A DNA stretch of 64,000 nt from Sphaerisporangium viridialbum. Lineage in GTDB: Bacteria > Actinomycetota > Actinomycetes > Streptosporangiales > Streptosporangiaceae. Positions 42,768 to 51,990 of this stretch are shown here, piece after piece. The stretch lies in the NCBI RefSeq assembly GCF_049674955.1, contig NZ_CP187232.1:1798001-1862000 (forward strand). The letters run 5' to 3'. The position numbers and the translations under genes were made by a program. The notes below the pieces were generated by a model. It worked only from the letters and a program-made list of their open reading frames with translations. It did no database searches and was not told the origin of the DNA. Each line of letters begins with the position of its first letter. Position 1 is the stretch's first letter.

Positions 42768-42896
42768 GTGGTCAGCGACGACGGCAACGCCCCCGACATC
42801 CTGTCGCCCGGATTCGCGCTCGAGCTTGAGAAGCGGGCACTCTCTTCGGAGAAGAACGGCACATATCCGTATCCGGGACATATGAGCCGGATGTAG
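42768..42896 (+). CDS. Possible 42-residue small protein upstream of the SpoIIE-type gene
   Basis: GTG 42768 follows TAGGAGA and opens a frame MVSDDGNAPDILSPGFALEL ... ending in GHMSRM and a stop at 42896. The first half shows strong G/C third positions and an amphipathic stretch; the second half is weaker. It matches no family I know. It could be a real microprotein, a leader peptide, or the truncated start of a lost gene. It precedes the SpoIIE-type gene by about 40-80 bp on the same strand. Confidence 0.45.
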   Translation: MVSDDGNAPDILSPGFALELEKRALSSEKNGTYPYPGHMSRM

Positions 42897-42979
42897 CACT
42901 TGCCGATAACCTGGCCGTAGATCATTGGAGGTCCGCCCTGCACTCGTCCGCGACGAACCATCACCGTGAATCACAGGCA

Positions 42980-44023
42980 GTGCTCAGGTCGCTGCCGTTC
43001 GTCGCCTTGGTGGCCGTCGCCGTGATCGACCTGCTCGCCGGCCCCAGGCTGGGCTTCCTGCCGCTCCTGACACTGGGCCCGACGTTCGCCTCGGTGTCCG
43101 GCAGCATCCGGCGGACGGCGGCGGTGGGCGCGCTGGCACTCGGCATATGTGTGCCCCTCGCCTACTACAGCAAGCTCCTGCTCACCCCGCAGAACAACCT
43201 CACCATCGTCACGATCATCGGCGTCACCGGGGCCAGCGTGCTCGCCAGCCACCTGCGCATCCGGCGTGAGCGTGAACTCGCCAACGTGCGAATGGTCGCG
43301 GAGGCCGCCCAGCGCGTGCTCCTGCGCCCGGTCCCGCGCCGGGCAGGAGACCTTCGTATCGCCCTGTCCTACACCTCCGCGGCGGCGGAGGCCCAGATCG
43401 GCGGCGACCTGTACGAGGTGGTCACCACGCCGGACGGCGTCCGGCTGCTCATCGGCGACGTCCAGGGCAAAGGCCTGGAAGCCGTGGAGACAGCCGCCTG
43501 GGTGCTGGGCGCGTTCCGGGAGGCCGCCTACGAAGAACCCGACCTGCCCGGCGTTGGAGAGCGACTGGAATCAAGCCTCGCCCGGCACCTGAGTGGGGAG
43601 AAATTCGTCACCGCCATCCTCGCCGAGGTCCACCAGGACGAGATCTCCCTGCTGAACTTCGGCCACCCGGCACCCCTGATCATGCGCCGCGACGGCCACG
43701 TCTCCTTCGCCGGCCCGGATGTGGAAGCCCCGCCACTCGGCCTCGCGTCGCTTGCCCGCATCCCACCCGAACCGCACCGGATCCGCTTCGAGAACGGCGA
43801 CCAGATCCTGCTGTACACCGACGGGGTGATCGAGGCCCGTGATGCCACAAAAGCCTTCTATCCCCTGTTCGAACGGGCCGGCCTGCTCGCCAACGCCGAT
43901 CCGCAGACCGCACTCGACAAGCTGCGCACGGATCTGATCAACCATGTCGGCGGGCCTCTGCCGGACGACGCGGCGATGCTGCTTCTCCGCCGTCACGCGT
44001 CCCGCGACGGAATCACCGCCTGA
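42980..44023 (+). CDS. Membrane PP2C SpoIIE-type phosphatase
   Basis: A 347-residue protein. Three or four N-terminal membrane segments (about 3-95) precede a SpoIIE/RsbU-type PP2C domain: SAAAEAQIGGDLYEVV, RLLIGDVQGKGLEAVETAA, NFGHPAPLIM, LLYTDGVIEARD. Relatives dephosphorylate anti-anti-sigma factors. GTG 42980 lacks a ribosome-binding site. The frame is open upstream, where a CTG at 42938 lies 5 nt after GGAGGT, so a non-standard CTG start is possible and would add 14 residues. The 3' end overlaps the convergent glycosyltransferase gene by 31 bp. Confidence 0.86.
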   Translation: MLRSLPFVALVAVAVIDLLAGPRLGFLPLLTLGPTFASVSGSIRRTAAVGALALGICVPLAYYSKLLLTPQNNLTIVTIIGVTGASVLASHLRIRRERELANVRMVAEAAQRVLLRPVPRRAGDLRIALSYTSAAAEAQIGGDLYEVVTTPDGVRLLIGDVQGKGLEAVETAAWVLGAFREAAYEEPDLPGVGERLESSLARHLSGEKFVTAILAEVHQDEISLLNFGHPAPLIMRRDGHVSFAGPDVEAPPLGLASLARIPPEPHRIRFENGDQILLYTDGVIEARDATKAFYPLFERAGLLANADPQTALDKLRTDLINHVGGPLPDDAAMLLLRRHASRDGITA

Positions 44024-45414
44024 CCCACCAGGCGAGGGCGGCGTCCGCCCACCGGCGCCCGCGTACGGGAGAAGGCGAAGCCGGTCGCGAGCACGGCGAA
44101 GGGCAGCACCATGAGCACGTAACGGTGGTCGAAGTCGGCGGTCATCGCGGGAAGGACCAGCAGGGCGAGCCCGCTGGCCAGGGCGAGCAGGGCGTCGGCG
44201 CACCGCCGCCGCGCCTGCAGGACCACTCCCGCGAGCCCCACGGCCAGCAGGAGCCCCAGCAGCGGCCCCGGCACGTGGACCCACCGCTGGTAGGCCACCA
44301 TCGCGTCCGCGAACGGCTGCACGAGGCGGGTCTGCGCCGGCCCGTTCTCGTACTCCCGCGCGGCCTCGGCGGCGCTCATGCCCTCCTTCACCTCGAAGGT
44401 GGGCATGGTCGTCGACGTGCCGGCGAACTCGTACGACTTCACGAGGCTCGCGGACGGGTGCGGCAGCCGCGTCCAGGAGAAGGCCTTGACCGCGTCGCCG
44501 AACACCGTCGCCGCGTAGTCCAGCGGCTGCGCCTCGATGGCGCGGAGCGCGAACTGGCGGGTCAGATCGTTGGCCTCGTCGCTGAACATCGGCAGCCTGC
44601 GCACCGGCGAGCCCGGCGTCCAGATGTAGCGGGAGGCGGCGATCCGCTGGTCCACGGGAACGGTCGGGCACAGCCACCTGACCGCCGCGGGCGGCCTGAT
44701 CTCGGAGCAGTCGGCGAAGGTCATCGTCCGCGCCCACAGGAACGTGCCGTCGGCGCTGCTCAGCGCGAAGCTTCCCTGCTCGGCGCGGTACCAGGTGGCG
44801 TAGGCGCCGAGGGGGACCACCATGGCGACGGCCGCCGCCACCACGCCCCGCCATCCCGCCCTGCGCAGGAGCAGGCAGGCCACCACCACGACCAGCAAGG
44901 GGACCCCGACCGTGCGCATGACCGCGGCGCACCCGAGGAGCAGCCCGGCCGTCACGCCCCAGGGGACGGTGAGCACCCGGCGCCACAGCAGGATCGCGGC
45001 GGCCACCACCAGGAGCGTCGCGAACAGCACGTCGGCCATGATCATGTGTTCGAGCTGGATCTGGTACGCGTCGAAGAGCAGGGGAACCGCCAGCAGGGTC
45101 GCGCCCCAGCCCGGCAGGCCGTACCTCCGCAGGAGGGCGTAGACCACGACGGCGCACAGCAGCCCGAGCAGGTGCTGGATCGCGACGACCAGCGTGGTGC
45201 TGTGGAACGGCTCCAGCACCCAGAGGAACAGTGAGTATCCCGAGCTCCGCGACCGGCTCGGCCACAGCTCCAGCGCTCCTGAGATGTAGGTGTAGGAGTC
45301 GCCGTCGAACCAGATCGCCCGCCGGTAGCCCAGCATGGCGCACAGCCGTACGAGCGCCGCCGCGACGAGCGCGAGGCCGAAGATCACGTGGTTCCGCGCG
45401 ACGGATCTGATCAC
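43993..45414 (-). CDS. Polytopic glycosyltransferase-like membrane protein (GT-C)
   Basis: A 473-residue membrane protein with about ten hydrophobic segments. The first outer loop has FDGDSYTYISGALELWPSRS, where the D-x-D-containing segment sits in the position of the GT-C catalytic acid. SGYSLFLWVLEPF and RSGLG-like spacing follow. It is related in layout, not closely in sequence, to the GT39 proteins at 345 and 7491. Acceptor and sugar are unknown. GTG 45414 is preferred over GTG 45420 because GGGAGA is 6 nt upstream of it. The 3' end overlaps the SpoIIE-type gene. Confidence 0.72.
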   Translation of the reverse strand: MIRSVARNHVIFGLALVAAALVRLCAMLGYRRAIWFDGDSYTYISGALELWPSRSRSSGYSLFLWVLEPFHSTTLVVAIQHLLGLLCAVVVYALLRRYGLPGWGATLLAVPLLFDAYQIQLEHMIMADVLFATLLVVAAAILLWRRVLTVPWGVTAGLLLGCAAVMRTVGVPLLVVVVACLLLRRAGWRGVVAAAVAMVVPLGAYATWYRAEQGSFALSSADGTFLWARTMTFADCSEIRPPAAVRWLCPTVPVDQRIAASRYIWTPGSPVRRLPMFSDEANDLTRQFALRAIEAQPLDYAATVFGDAVKAFSWTRLPHPSASLVKSYEFAGTSTTMPTFEVKEGMSAAEAAREYENGPAQTRLVQPFADAMVAYQRWVHVPGPLLGLLLAVGLAGVVLQARRRCADALLALASGLALLVLPAMTADFDHRYVLMVLPFAVLATGFAFSRTRAPVGGRRPRLVGQAVIPSRDA

Positions 45415-45562
45415 CGGCACTCTCCCGACTCGGCTGCGTGGCCTCCGAGAGTACCGATATGTACGTTATGGGCGTCCCGTCTCAGGGGTTTCCCAGCTTC
45501 CCTCGCCTCCCCTCAGGGAGCGTGGGGAGTGCCCGGCCGGGCCTTTGCGGGGCCCGGCCGGG

Positions 45563-45600
45563 CCGTGGTCTCGCGCTCCCAGGGCAAATCGAGACCACGG
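45563..45600 (-). terminator. Hairpin terminator after GH9
   Basis: A perfect 11-bp stem (CCGTGGTCTCG, 45563-45573, with 45590-45600) has a 16-nt loop and lies 8 bp after the GH9 stop on the minus strand. Two copies of the GC-rich palindrome CCCGGCCGGG follow further downstream. Confidence 0.7.
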
Positions 45601-45608
45601 ATGAGGGG

Positions 45609-47963
45609 CTAGGCGGGCGTGCAGGTCACGGAGGCCGGGACTCCGTTGGCTCCGTTCGCGATGAAGCCGAACGACGCGGACCCGCCGGCCGCCAGGCCGC
45701 CGTTCCAGTTGAGGTTCCTCGCCGACACGCCGGCTCCGGTCTGCGTGTAGGTGGCTCCCCAGATCTGTGTGATCGTCTGGCCGCTGGGGAAGGTCCACGC
45801 GACGGTCCAGCCGTTGATCGCCGTGCTGCCGCTGTTCCGCACCGCCACGTCGGCCTGGAAGCCGCCCTGCCAGGAGCTGGTGACCTGGTACGTCGCCGCG
45901 CACGCCGCGCCCACCGTCGGAGTCGGTGTCGGAGTCGGGGTCCGTGTCGGTGTCGGAGTGGGCGTCGGGGTCGGTGTCGGAGTGGGCGTCGGTGTGGGTG
46001 TGGGTGTGGGGGTCGGTGTCGGAGTCGGGGTGGGCTGCGTGCCGGGCGGGTCGCCCCAGATCTTGGTGCCGCCCGAGTACAGCGGGATGTTCCGCACGGT
46101 GACCGGGGTCGCGCCGGGAGTGGTCGCCACGCCCGTGTACGACCAGTCGTTGGACGGGTCCCAGGACCCCGACGAGCTGGCGATGCGGAACTGCACCTCA
46201 CGCCGCGACTCCGACTGGCCGGCGGGCGCGATCGCCGTGCCTGAACAGTCGATCGTGACGTAGTACACCTTGCCGGACACCAGGGTCGGGCCCGTCGGAG
46301 GCTTGCACTGGGTGTACGCGGAGGACAGCGTGATCTGGCCCGGCGTGGTGTCGCCGTCCAGCGTGAAGTAGTAGCGGAAGGTGCCGTCCGTCAGCGCGCG
46401 TGCGGGCCACGCCGAGTGGTTCACCACCAGCGCCTTGATCTCGGTGTAGGTGGAGCCGGTCGAGTTGACCGAGGCCTGGAGGTAGATCTCCGGCCCGTCG
46501 GGCGTCTCGGCGACGGGGAAGTTCGAGAGCGGAGAGCCGCCGTACTCCTTGTAGAGCCGCGCGAGCGCGCCGGTGAAGGCGGCGTTGTAGTCGGTCGCGA
46601 CCTCGTTCATCACGTAGTCGCTGCGGCTGTCGGTATAGGCGTCGTTGGCGGTCGTCGGCCCGCCGACCAGCGCGCCGTACAGGATGTGCCTGCTGTCGGC
46701 CGGCTCGTTGAGGTTGTTGGACCAGGAGCCGTGCGCCGTGCGGTGGTGCGGGTTCCGCAGCGGGTTGGCGCCGAAGCCGATCATGTACGACGACTTGCGC
46801 GGATTGTCGCCCAGCGCGTAGTTGATCTGCCTGACCCCGAAGTCGTGATATCTCGCCTTACGGGTGGCGTCGGTCAGCCAGTCGCTGTAGACGAGCGCGG
46901 TGAACGCGGTGTTGGCGGCGTAGCGCAGCGACCCCCACTGGTCGAGCACGGCCTCGCCGCCCGGCGAGTAGTTGACCTTGGCGCCGTTCACGCCGACGGT
47001 CCACCAGTCGAGCCAGCGGTTGGCGTCGTCCACGTACTTCTGCTTGCCGGTGAGCCTGGCCAGCAGGACGTAAGCGCCGTACGACTTGTCGTCCCAGGCG
47101 ATCGTCCACTTGTAGGAGCGGGTCGTGCTCTGCGGCTCGGTGCCGAGGTTGTCGTAGTACGTCTCGGCCTTGGTCAGGTACGACGCCTCGCCGGTCGCCC
47201 GGTAGAGCCAGATCGCGCCCCAGACCAGCTCGTCGTTGTAGCCGCTCCACGACTGGTAGTACCCCGCCGCGTCGGTGATGCAGTCGCTGTACTTCTTCCG
47301 CACCGTGTCGGCGAAGGTGTAGAGCTGTCGTGCGTGGGAGACCAGCGTGTCGGCGTAGGCCGGGTTCGTCGGGCGGAAGACCATCGAGGAGGCCGCCATC
47401 GCCGCCGCCGTCTCGCCCGCGAGGTCCGATCCGCCGCACGTCGCGTCGATCTTGTACGAGGGGCGGTTCATCGGCATCACCTCGGCCGGGCCCCACCACG
47501 CGTGGTCGGTGCCGCCGTTGCCCACCTGGCCGTACAGCACGTTCGGCGAGGGGTGCGCCTTGATGAAGTAGTCGTTGACCCACTTCAGGTTGTCGAGCAG
47601 GTACGGGAGTTGCCCGGAGCTCTGGTACGCGTCGCGGTACTCGACGCCGCCCCAGGCGAGCATGGTGGTGCTGGCCGCCATCGGCAGGCCGAACTTGACG
47701 TGGTCGCCCGCGTCGTACCAGCCCCCGGTGAGGTCGAGGCCGGCGTCCTTGCCGTCGTTGAGTCCCGAGTCGCCCCGCCACGTGACGCGGTTGGCCGCGG
47801 GAAGGTGGCCCGAGCGCTGGGCCTCGTAGAAGAACAGCGACTTCTGCAGCGCCTCGCCGTAGTTGAAAGCGGGTGCCGCCGCCGCGGAGGACGTGAGCAC
47901 GGGGAAGATCGTGGCCGACGCGACGAGGATCGCCAGGCCGGTGAGGGTGCGTCTGAGGGACAT
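45609..47963 (-). CDS. Secreted GH9 endoglucanase with CBM3 and CBM2
   Basis: A 784-residue exported cellulase. Signal peptide about 1-30; GH9 catalytic domain about 31-465 with GGWYDAGDHVKFGLP (catalytic base Asp pair), NPHHRTAHGSW and NEVATDYNAAFTGAL (acid Glu). A CBM3c-like module follows (about 470-640, EIYLQASVNSTGSTYTEIKA). A long Pro-Thr repeat linker leads to a C-terminal CBM2 with paired Cys. The domain order GH9-CBM3c ... CBM2 is that of processive endoglucanases such as Thermobifida Cel9A. ATG 47963 follows GAGAGGCG. It is downstream of GH48 on the same strand, separated by three hairpins. Confidence 0.94.
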   Translation of the reverse strand: MSLRRTLTGLAILVASATIFPVLTSSAAAAPAFNYGEALQKSLFFYEAQRSGHLPAANRVTWRGDSGLNDGKDAGLDLTGGWYDAGDHVKFGLPMAASTTMLAWGGVEYRDAYQSSGQLPYLLDNLKWVNDYFIKAHPSPNVLYGQVGNGGTDHAWWGPAEVMPMNRPSYKIDATCGGSDLAGETAAAMAASSMVFRPTNPAYADTLVSHARQLYTFADTVRKKYSDCITDAAGYYQSWSGYNDELVWGAIWLYRATGEASYLTKAETYYDNLGTEPQSTTRSYKWTIAWDDKSYGAYVLLARLTGKQKYVDDANRWLDWWTVGVNGAKVNYSPGGEAVLDQWGSLRYAANTAFTALVYSDWLTDATRKARYHDFGVRQINYALGDNPRKSSYMIGFGANPLRNPHHRTAHGSWSNNLNEPADSRHILYGALVGGPTTANDAYTDSRSDYVMNEVATDYNAAFTGALARLYKEYGGSPLSNFPVAETPDGPEIYLQASVNSTGSTYTEIKALVVNHSAWPARALTDGTFRYYFTLDGDTTPGQITLSSAYTQCKPPTGPTLVSGKVYYVTIDCSGTAIAPAGQSESRREVQFRIASSSGSWDPSNDWSYTGVATTPGATPVTVRNIPLYSGGTKIWGDPPGTQPTPTPTPTPTPTPTPTPTPTPTPTPTPTPTRTPTPTPTPTVGAACAATYQVTSSWQGGFQADVAVRNSGSTAINGWTVAWTFPSGQTITQIWGATYTQTGAGVSARNLNWNGGLAAGGSASFGFIANGANGVPASVTCTPA

Positions 47964-48028
47964 CGATCGCCTCTCGAGCTGGGAACGCTGGTGGAGCTGA
48001 CCGGAAAGGTCGTGAGATGGGGGCGAGC

Positions 48029-48149
48029 GGGGTGCGGTGGGGGTCAGGCCCACCGCACCCCGCCCATCGAGAGGGTGTGGTGACGTGTCAGGCGCCACCG
48101 CACTCCGCCCTTCAGGGGGTGCGGTGGTGTGTCAGGCACCACCGCACCC
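48029..48149 (-). terminator. Three consecutive similar stem-loops between GH48 and GH9
   Basis: Hairpin A at 48029-48061 has a perfect 13-bp stem, GGGGTGCGGTGGG. Hairpin C at 48117-48149 has a perfect 13-bp stem, GGGTGCGGTGGTG. Between them hairpin B at 48073-48105 has a shorter stem with two G-U pairs. All three have a loop with TCAGG. Transcription from GH48 meets C, then B, then A, before the GH9 leader. They may terminate partially or stabilise the processed upstream message. Confidence 0.75.
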
Positions 48150-48161
48150 GGGCCGGTCGGA

Positions 48162-51056
48162 TCAGGGGAAGAGCCGCCCGTACTCGGCGAGGGCGATGGC
48201 GACGTCGGCCTGCGCCCAGAACCGGTGGTAGTTGAACGTCGGGGCCGGAGCCGTGCCGTTCAGGTAGTTCTGCACCTTCGGCCAGTCCGGGTCGTTCTTG
48301 TACCAGGACCTGATCGAGATGAAGGTGGAGCTGGAGTTGATCGGGTCGCCGTTCGGCATCTTGCCGGTCCAGCCGGCGGGGATGTAGATCGGGTCGTTGA
48401 GGCGGCGGTAGTCGGCCTTGGTCTCCGGCACCGACACGCCCTTGGCGTCCTGGTTGTTCTTCCAGATGCCGTCGAGCAGCGCCTTGGCGAGGTTCTTCGC
48501 CGCCGTGTTGTTGGCCTTGGCGGCGTAGTACATCAGGACCTTGGCGTAGGAGCCGGCGACGCCGACGTCGTTGGTGTAGTCCGCGATGCTCACGTGCAGG
48601 CTCGCGTTCGAGCCGGGGCTCGAGGCGTTCCAGGTGTCCGGCTGGCCGGTCCACCTCAGCGTCGACGGGATCTGGAAGGTGCCGTCGGTGTTGACCGTGG
48701 TGTTGGCGCTGGCCCAGGCGACCCACTTGTCGAGGACGGCCTTGGCGGTGGCGTTGCCGCTGGCGTAGTAGTACTCCGCCACCCGCTCCATCGACCACGC
48801 CTGGAAACCGAACCACTGGTTCGACGGCGGGTCGTGGTAGACGGGCTGCCAGTCGTACGCCATGCCGTAGAAGGTCGGCGTGCCGGCCGGCGGGGCCGCG
48901 TAGTGACCCTGCCAGCTGTTGGTCGCGCCGCCCGCGATCGCGCCCTCGGTCGACTGCAGCCAGCGGTAGAACTCCAGCTGCCGCGTCAGGCTGGTGCTCC
49001 AGTCGGCCACGGCGGTCGTGCCCTTGGGCTTGAGCGCGTCCACGTTCGACAGGGCCCAGGCCGCGAGCGGGTTCTGGTAGCCGGAGTGGTTGTGGCTGGA
49101 GCCGATGCGCCATGCCCAGCCGGCGGAGGAGTCGGACGCGCCGCCCCAGGCGTAGTACCAGGAGAGCAGGTAGGCCGAGCTGTCCTTGCCGGTGCCCGCC
49201 GCGCAGGAGGTGCTGGTGCAGCCCTCCTTCTTGAAGTACTTGTCGTACATCGCGTAGCGGAGGTAGTCGCCCATCTTCGCGGCCTTGGCGACGGTCGCCG
49301 AGACCTGCGAGCCCTTGCCCTGCGCGGTGGCCCAGGTGTACGCCCAGTAGGCGGCCTGGACGGCGCGCGCGTCGGCGTCGGGGGCGTTGGTGTACTTCCA
49401 CTGCTTGGCGTAGGAGCTGTCACCGGTGAACAGGTCCAGGTAGCCGTTCGGGCCGCCGAACTTGAACGTGTCGCAGGACGGCTGGGGCACGGTCTCGAAG
49501 ACCGACTCCTCCGGCCCGCGCTGGTAGGTGTTGATGTAGGCGGGCTTGGTGGTGCCGTCGCCGCAGCGGCCGAACCCGTAGGTGTTGTCGACGTCGAGCA
49601 GCCAGTGCATGCCGTACACGTCGCTGTTGCCGTACGCGGTCTTCAGCTCGCCCGCGATGGGGTCGACGCCGACCGAGACGTTGCCGTCCAGCTTCGAGGG
49701 GTACTGCTTGATGTCGTCCCACTCACCGGCGTAGGTGGCCGGCTTGCCGGCGTTGTAGAAGGAGTTGGTCGGCTGGTCGGCCGTGGCGGGGATGATGTAC
49801 TTCTCCATCGTCGCCCAGGCGTCGTTGAACCTGGTCCACGTGCCGGTGACCTGCCCGTACACCGCCTCCAGCCACAGCATGTAGCTGAACGCCTCGGAGG
49901 TCGTCTCGTGGCCCTGGTCGGGTGCCTCGACCATCAGGGTCTCGACCGAGTGGTACGGCACGCCCTGCGGCGAGAAGTACCCGTTGGCCGGGTCGTGCAG
50001 CTTGTTGTACAGCGTGGTGAAGCGGGTGATGTACTCGTTGCCCGTGCCACCGTCGTCCGCCTTGGTGGCGGTGACCGAGCCGGTGGTCCAGCCGGAGGCG
50101 GCCGAGTTGAACGTCGCGGTGCCGGTGCCGGTCGTGTTGGCGGCGGCGATGGTGACGTTCTGCGCCGTGTTCCAGTTGGAAGGCGTGAACGTCAGCGACG
50201 CTCCGGACTGCACGCTGAGGTCGGCGCTGCCACCGGTGGCCTTGGTGGTGGCCACGGTCACGTTGGCGGTGGGTGCCTTCGACAGGCTCACCGCGTACGT
50301 CGCGGTGCCGCCTCTCGGGACGACCAAGGTCGTCGGGCTCACGACGATGGTGGACGCCGTGGTGCCGGACACCGTGATCCCCACCGGGCTCGACGTGGTC
50401 GTGGCGCCGAGGTTGTCGGTCGCCTTCGCCGTGAGCGAGTAGCTGCCCGCCGCGACGCCCGTCCAGCTGTAGGTGTAAGGGGCGGTGGTGTCCGTGCCGA
50501 GCAGCGTGGTGCCGTTGTAGAAGTCGACCTTGGAGACCGTGCCGTCGCTGTCGGCGGCCGTGGCGGCCAGGTTGACCGTGGCGGGCGCGGTGAAGGTCTG
50601 GCCGGCGGTCGGCGAGGTCAGGCTCACGGTGGGCGGCTGGTTGACCGGGGTGCCCCCGTTGCAGGTGACGCCGTTGACGGTGAACGAGGTCGGCTTGCCG
50701 GCGTAGGTGCCGGTGTAGGAGCCGTTGAAGCCGATGTCCGTCGACTGGCCGTTGCTGAGGGCGCCGTTCCAGCTCAGGCTCTTGGCCGTCACGTTCTGGC
50801 CACTCTGTGTCCAGTCGGCGCTCCACCCCTGGGCGACCTTCTCGTTCCCCGGGAGGGTGAAGGTCAGGGTCCAGTTGGTCCAGGCGTCGCCCTTGTTGGT
50901 GACCTTAAGGCTGGCGCCGAAGCCGCCGCCACCCCAGTTGTTGTCGACGTAGTCGACCGTACAGGCGACGGCCGCGGAAGCCGGTACGGAGGCCAGGACG
51001 GTGAAGAGGCCGGCCGCCAGGCTGGTGAGCGCGACCCACACGCCACGTCTTTTCAT
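48162..51056 (-). CDS. Secreted GH48 exocellulase with N-terminal CBM2 and two Ig-like domains
   Basis: A 964-residue exported enzyme. Signal peptide about 1-29; CBM2 30-133 with paired Cys (ACTVDY and VTCNGG); an Ig-like domain about 140-230 (PPTVSLTSPTAGQTF); a second beta-sandwich resembling Calx-beta at 235-335; GH48 domain 340-964. The acid Glu lies in GHETTSEAFSYMLWLEAVYG. GH48 enzymes attack the reducing end of cellulose and are the central cellobiohydrolase of actinomycete cellulase systems. ATG 51056 is chosen by signal peptide; the ribosome-binding site is weak because a CelR operator lies 10-23 bp upstream. GTG 51101 is an alternative start. Confidence 0.95.
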   Translation of the reverse strand: MKRRGVWVALTSLAAGLFTVLASVPASAAVACTVDYVDNNWGGGGFGASLKVTNKGDAWTNWTLTFTLPGNEKVAQGWSADWTQSGQNVTAKSLSWNGALSNGQSTDIGFNGSYTGTYAGKPTSFTVNGVTCNGGTPVNQPPTVSLTSPTAGQTFTAPATVNLAATAADSDGTVSKVDFYNGTTLLGTDTTAPYTYSWTGVAAGSYSLTAKATDNLGATTTSSPVGITVSGTTASTIVVSPTTLVVPRGGTATYAVSLSKAPTANVTVATTKATGGSADLSVQSGASLTFTPSNWNTAQNVTIAAANTTGTGTATFNSAASGWTTGSVTATKADDGGTGNEYITRFTTLYNKLHDPANGYFSPQGVPYHSVETLMVEAPDQGHETTSEAFSYMLWLEAVYGQVTGTWTRFNDAWATMEKYIIPATADQPTNSFYNAGKPATYAGEWDDIKQYPSKLDGNVSVGVDPIAGELKTAYGNSDVYGMHWLLDVDNTYGFGRCGDGTTKPAYINTYQRGPEESVFETVPQPSCDTFKFGGPNGYLDLFTGDSSYAKQWKYTNAPDADARAVQAAYWAYTWATAQGKGSQVSATVAKAAKMGDYLRYAMYDKYFKKEGCTSTSCAAGTGKDSSAYLLSWYYAWGGASDSSAGWAWRIGSSHNHSGYQNPLAAWALSNVDALKPKGTTAVADWSTSLTRQLEFYRWLQSTEGAIAGGATNSWQGHYAAPPAGTPTFYGMAYDWQPVYHDPPSNQWFGFQAWSMERVAEYYYASGNATAKAVLDKWVAWASANTTVNTDGTFQIPSTLRWTGQPDTWNASSPGSNASLHVSIADYTNDVGVAGSYAKVLMYYAAKANNTAAKNLAKALLDGIWKNNQDAKGVSVPETKADYRRLNDPIYIPAGWTGKMPNGDPINSSSTFISIRSWYKNDPDWPKVQNYLNGTAPAPTFNYHRFWAQADVAIALAEYGRLFP

Positions 51057-51065
51057 CCGTGAACG

Positions 51066-51079
51066 TGGGAGCGCTCCCG
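51066..51079. promoter_or_regulatory. CelR/CebR operator, proximal GH48 site
   Basis: TGGGAGCGCTCCCG matches the CelR/CebR 14-bp operator with one mismatch at the last position. It is 10 bp upstream of the GH48 ATG, overlapping the leader, so bound repressor could block elongation or initiation. Confidence 0.85.
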
Positions 51080-51193
51080 CCCCTAACGATGGTGTTGACA
51101 TTCTGAACGTACTCCAAGGTGATGAAAGGCGATGGATGGTACAGAAGTTGGCACAGCGTCGGTCTCGTACCGGGTGAGGAAGGTGGTGTGATA

Positions 51194-51207
51194 TGGGAGC
51201 GCTCCCA
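51194..51207. promoter_or_regulatory. CelR/CebR operator, distal GH48 site
   Basis: TGGGAGCGCTCCCA is a perfect copy of the established CelR (Thermobifida) and CebR (Streptomyces) operator, 138 bp upstream of the GH48 start. The centre-to-centre distance to the proximal site is 128 bp, so looping is possible. Confidence 0.93.
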
Positions 51208-51519
51208 CATCGGATTCTGGTGAGTACAACGAAGATGTCAATGACGTGTCAGGCGGATTTCAGCGCGTGGACGCGCGCGGCATCGCCAGCCAGCCTGTTC
51301 TTACGCGGGCCTTACGCCGTCCGCCGGTCGGCTCCTGAAACTTTCAGGTCGGCCGAGGGGGCCGGGCGGGGTCCGGCCGCAGGTCAGTGGATCATGCCGG
51401 GCTCCCAGGTGACGGCGGGGAACCGGCGCCCGGCGGCCGGCCCGGCTACCCAGCGAGTGTGAGATATGCCGCTTTGTAGGGAGGTGACTGATTCGGGTCA
51501 CTGGGTACAGGGTGGTGTC

Positions 51520-51855
51520 ATGAACAGAGTCGATCCGAGAAACCTGAGCGTGCGAGATCTGCGCGACGAGCTGAGAGAGCTCGAGGAGTCATGGATGGAG
51601 ACGCTGCTGCGCGGTTCCGAGGACGCCCTGGACGACTTCGCGTCCCGCACTCGCGAACTGGAGGAGGAGTTCGACCGCCGTAAGCGGGACGACGAGCCGG
51701 CCGTCCCGGGGGAGACGGCTCCGGAGCGGGCCGCCTCCGATCGGACGCCCGGGGACGAGCCCGCCGCGTCTCCGTGGGAGACCGCCACGCGGGAACCGTC
51801 CAGCGGCCCCGCGCCATGGGGGCCGGGCGGCCTCCCCGGCGCGAACGGCACCTGA
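51520..51855 (+). CDS. Small acidic DUF6158-like protein
   Basis: A 111-residue protein. Residues 1-60 have the pattern RVDPRNLSVRDLRDELREL, then LLRGSEDALDDFASRTRELE and EEFDRRKRDD, which recalls the DUF6158 family. The second half is low-complexity, Pro/Ala/Glu-rich. No signal peptide or membrane segment; probably a soluble helical protein. Function unknown. It faces the ice-binding-protein gene with a bidirectional hairpin (51991-52021) between. Confidence 0.65.
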   Translation: MNRVDPRNLSVRDLRDELRELEESWMETLLRGSEDALDDFASRTRELEEEFDRRKRDDEPAVPGETAPERAASDRTPGDEPAASPWETATREPSSGPAPWGPGGLPGANGT

Positions 51856-51990
51856 TCTCAGCCGGCCACGGATGAAGTCCGGTAAAACCGAGCACGAGAA
51901 ATAGCTGGAAATCCGGTGGCCGGCGGCTCCGGCCGAATGGCGGGAGAAAACAGCGCCGCCGCACCGGAGAATCGCTGCCGCTCATGAAAT

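Larger units (their letters stand above)
51057..51519. promoter_or_regulatory. GH48 regulatory region (463 bp)
   Basis: This gap holds two CelR/CebR-type operators, separately listed, and an additional perfect palindrome CCTGAAA-C-TTTCAGG (51334-51348) containing the GAAACTTTC core. The promoter of the divergent small gene at 51520 must also lie here. No gene was seen. Confidence 0.7.

Noticed and set aside
45906..46040. Microsatellite or CRISPR-like repeat
   Set aside because: The repeats encode the Pro-Thr linker of the GH9 enzyme; similar tracts at about 35320-35390 and 54030-54080 do the same in GH3 and GH5.
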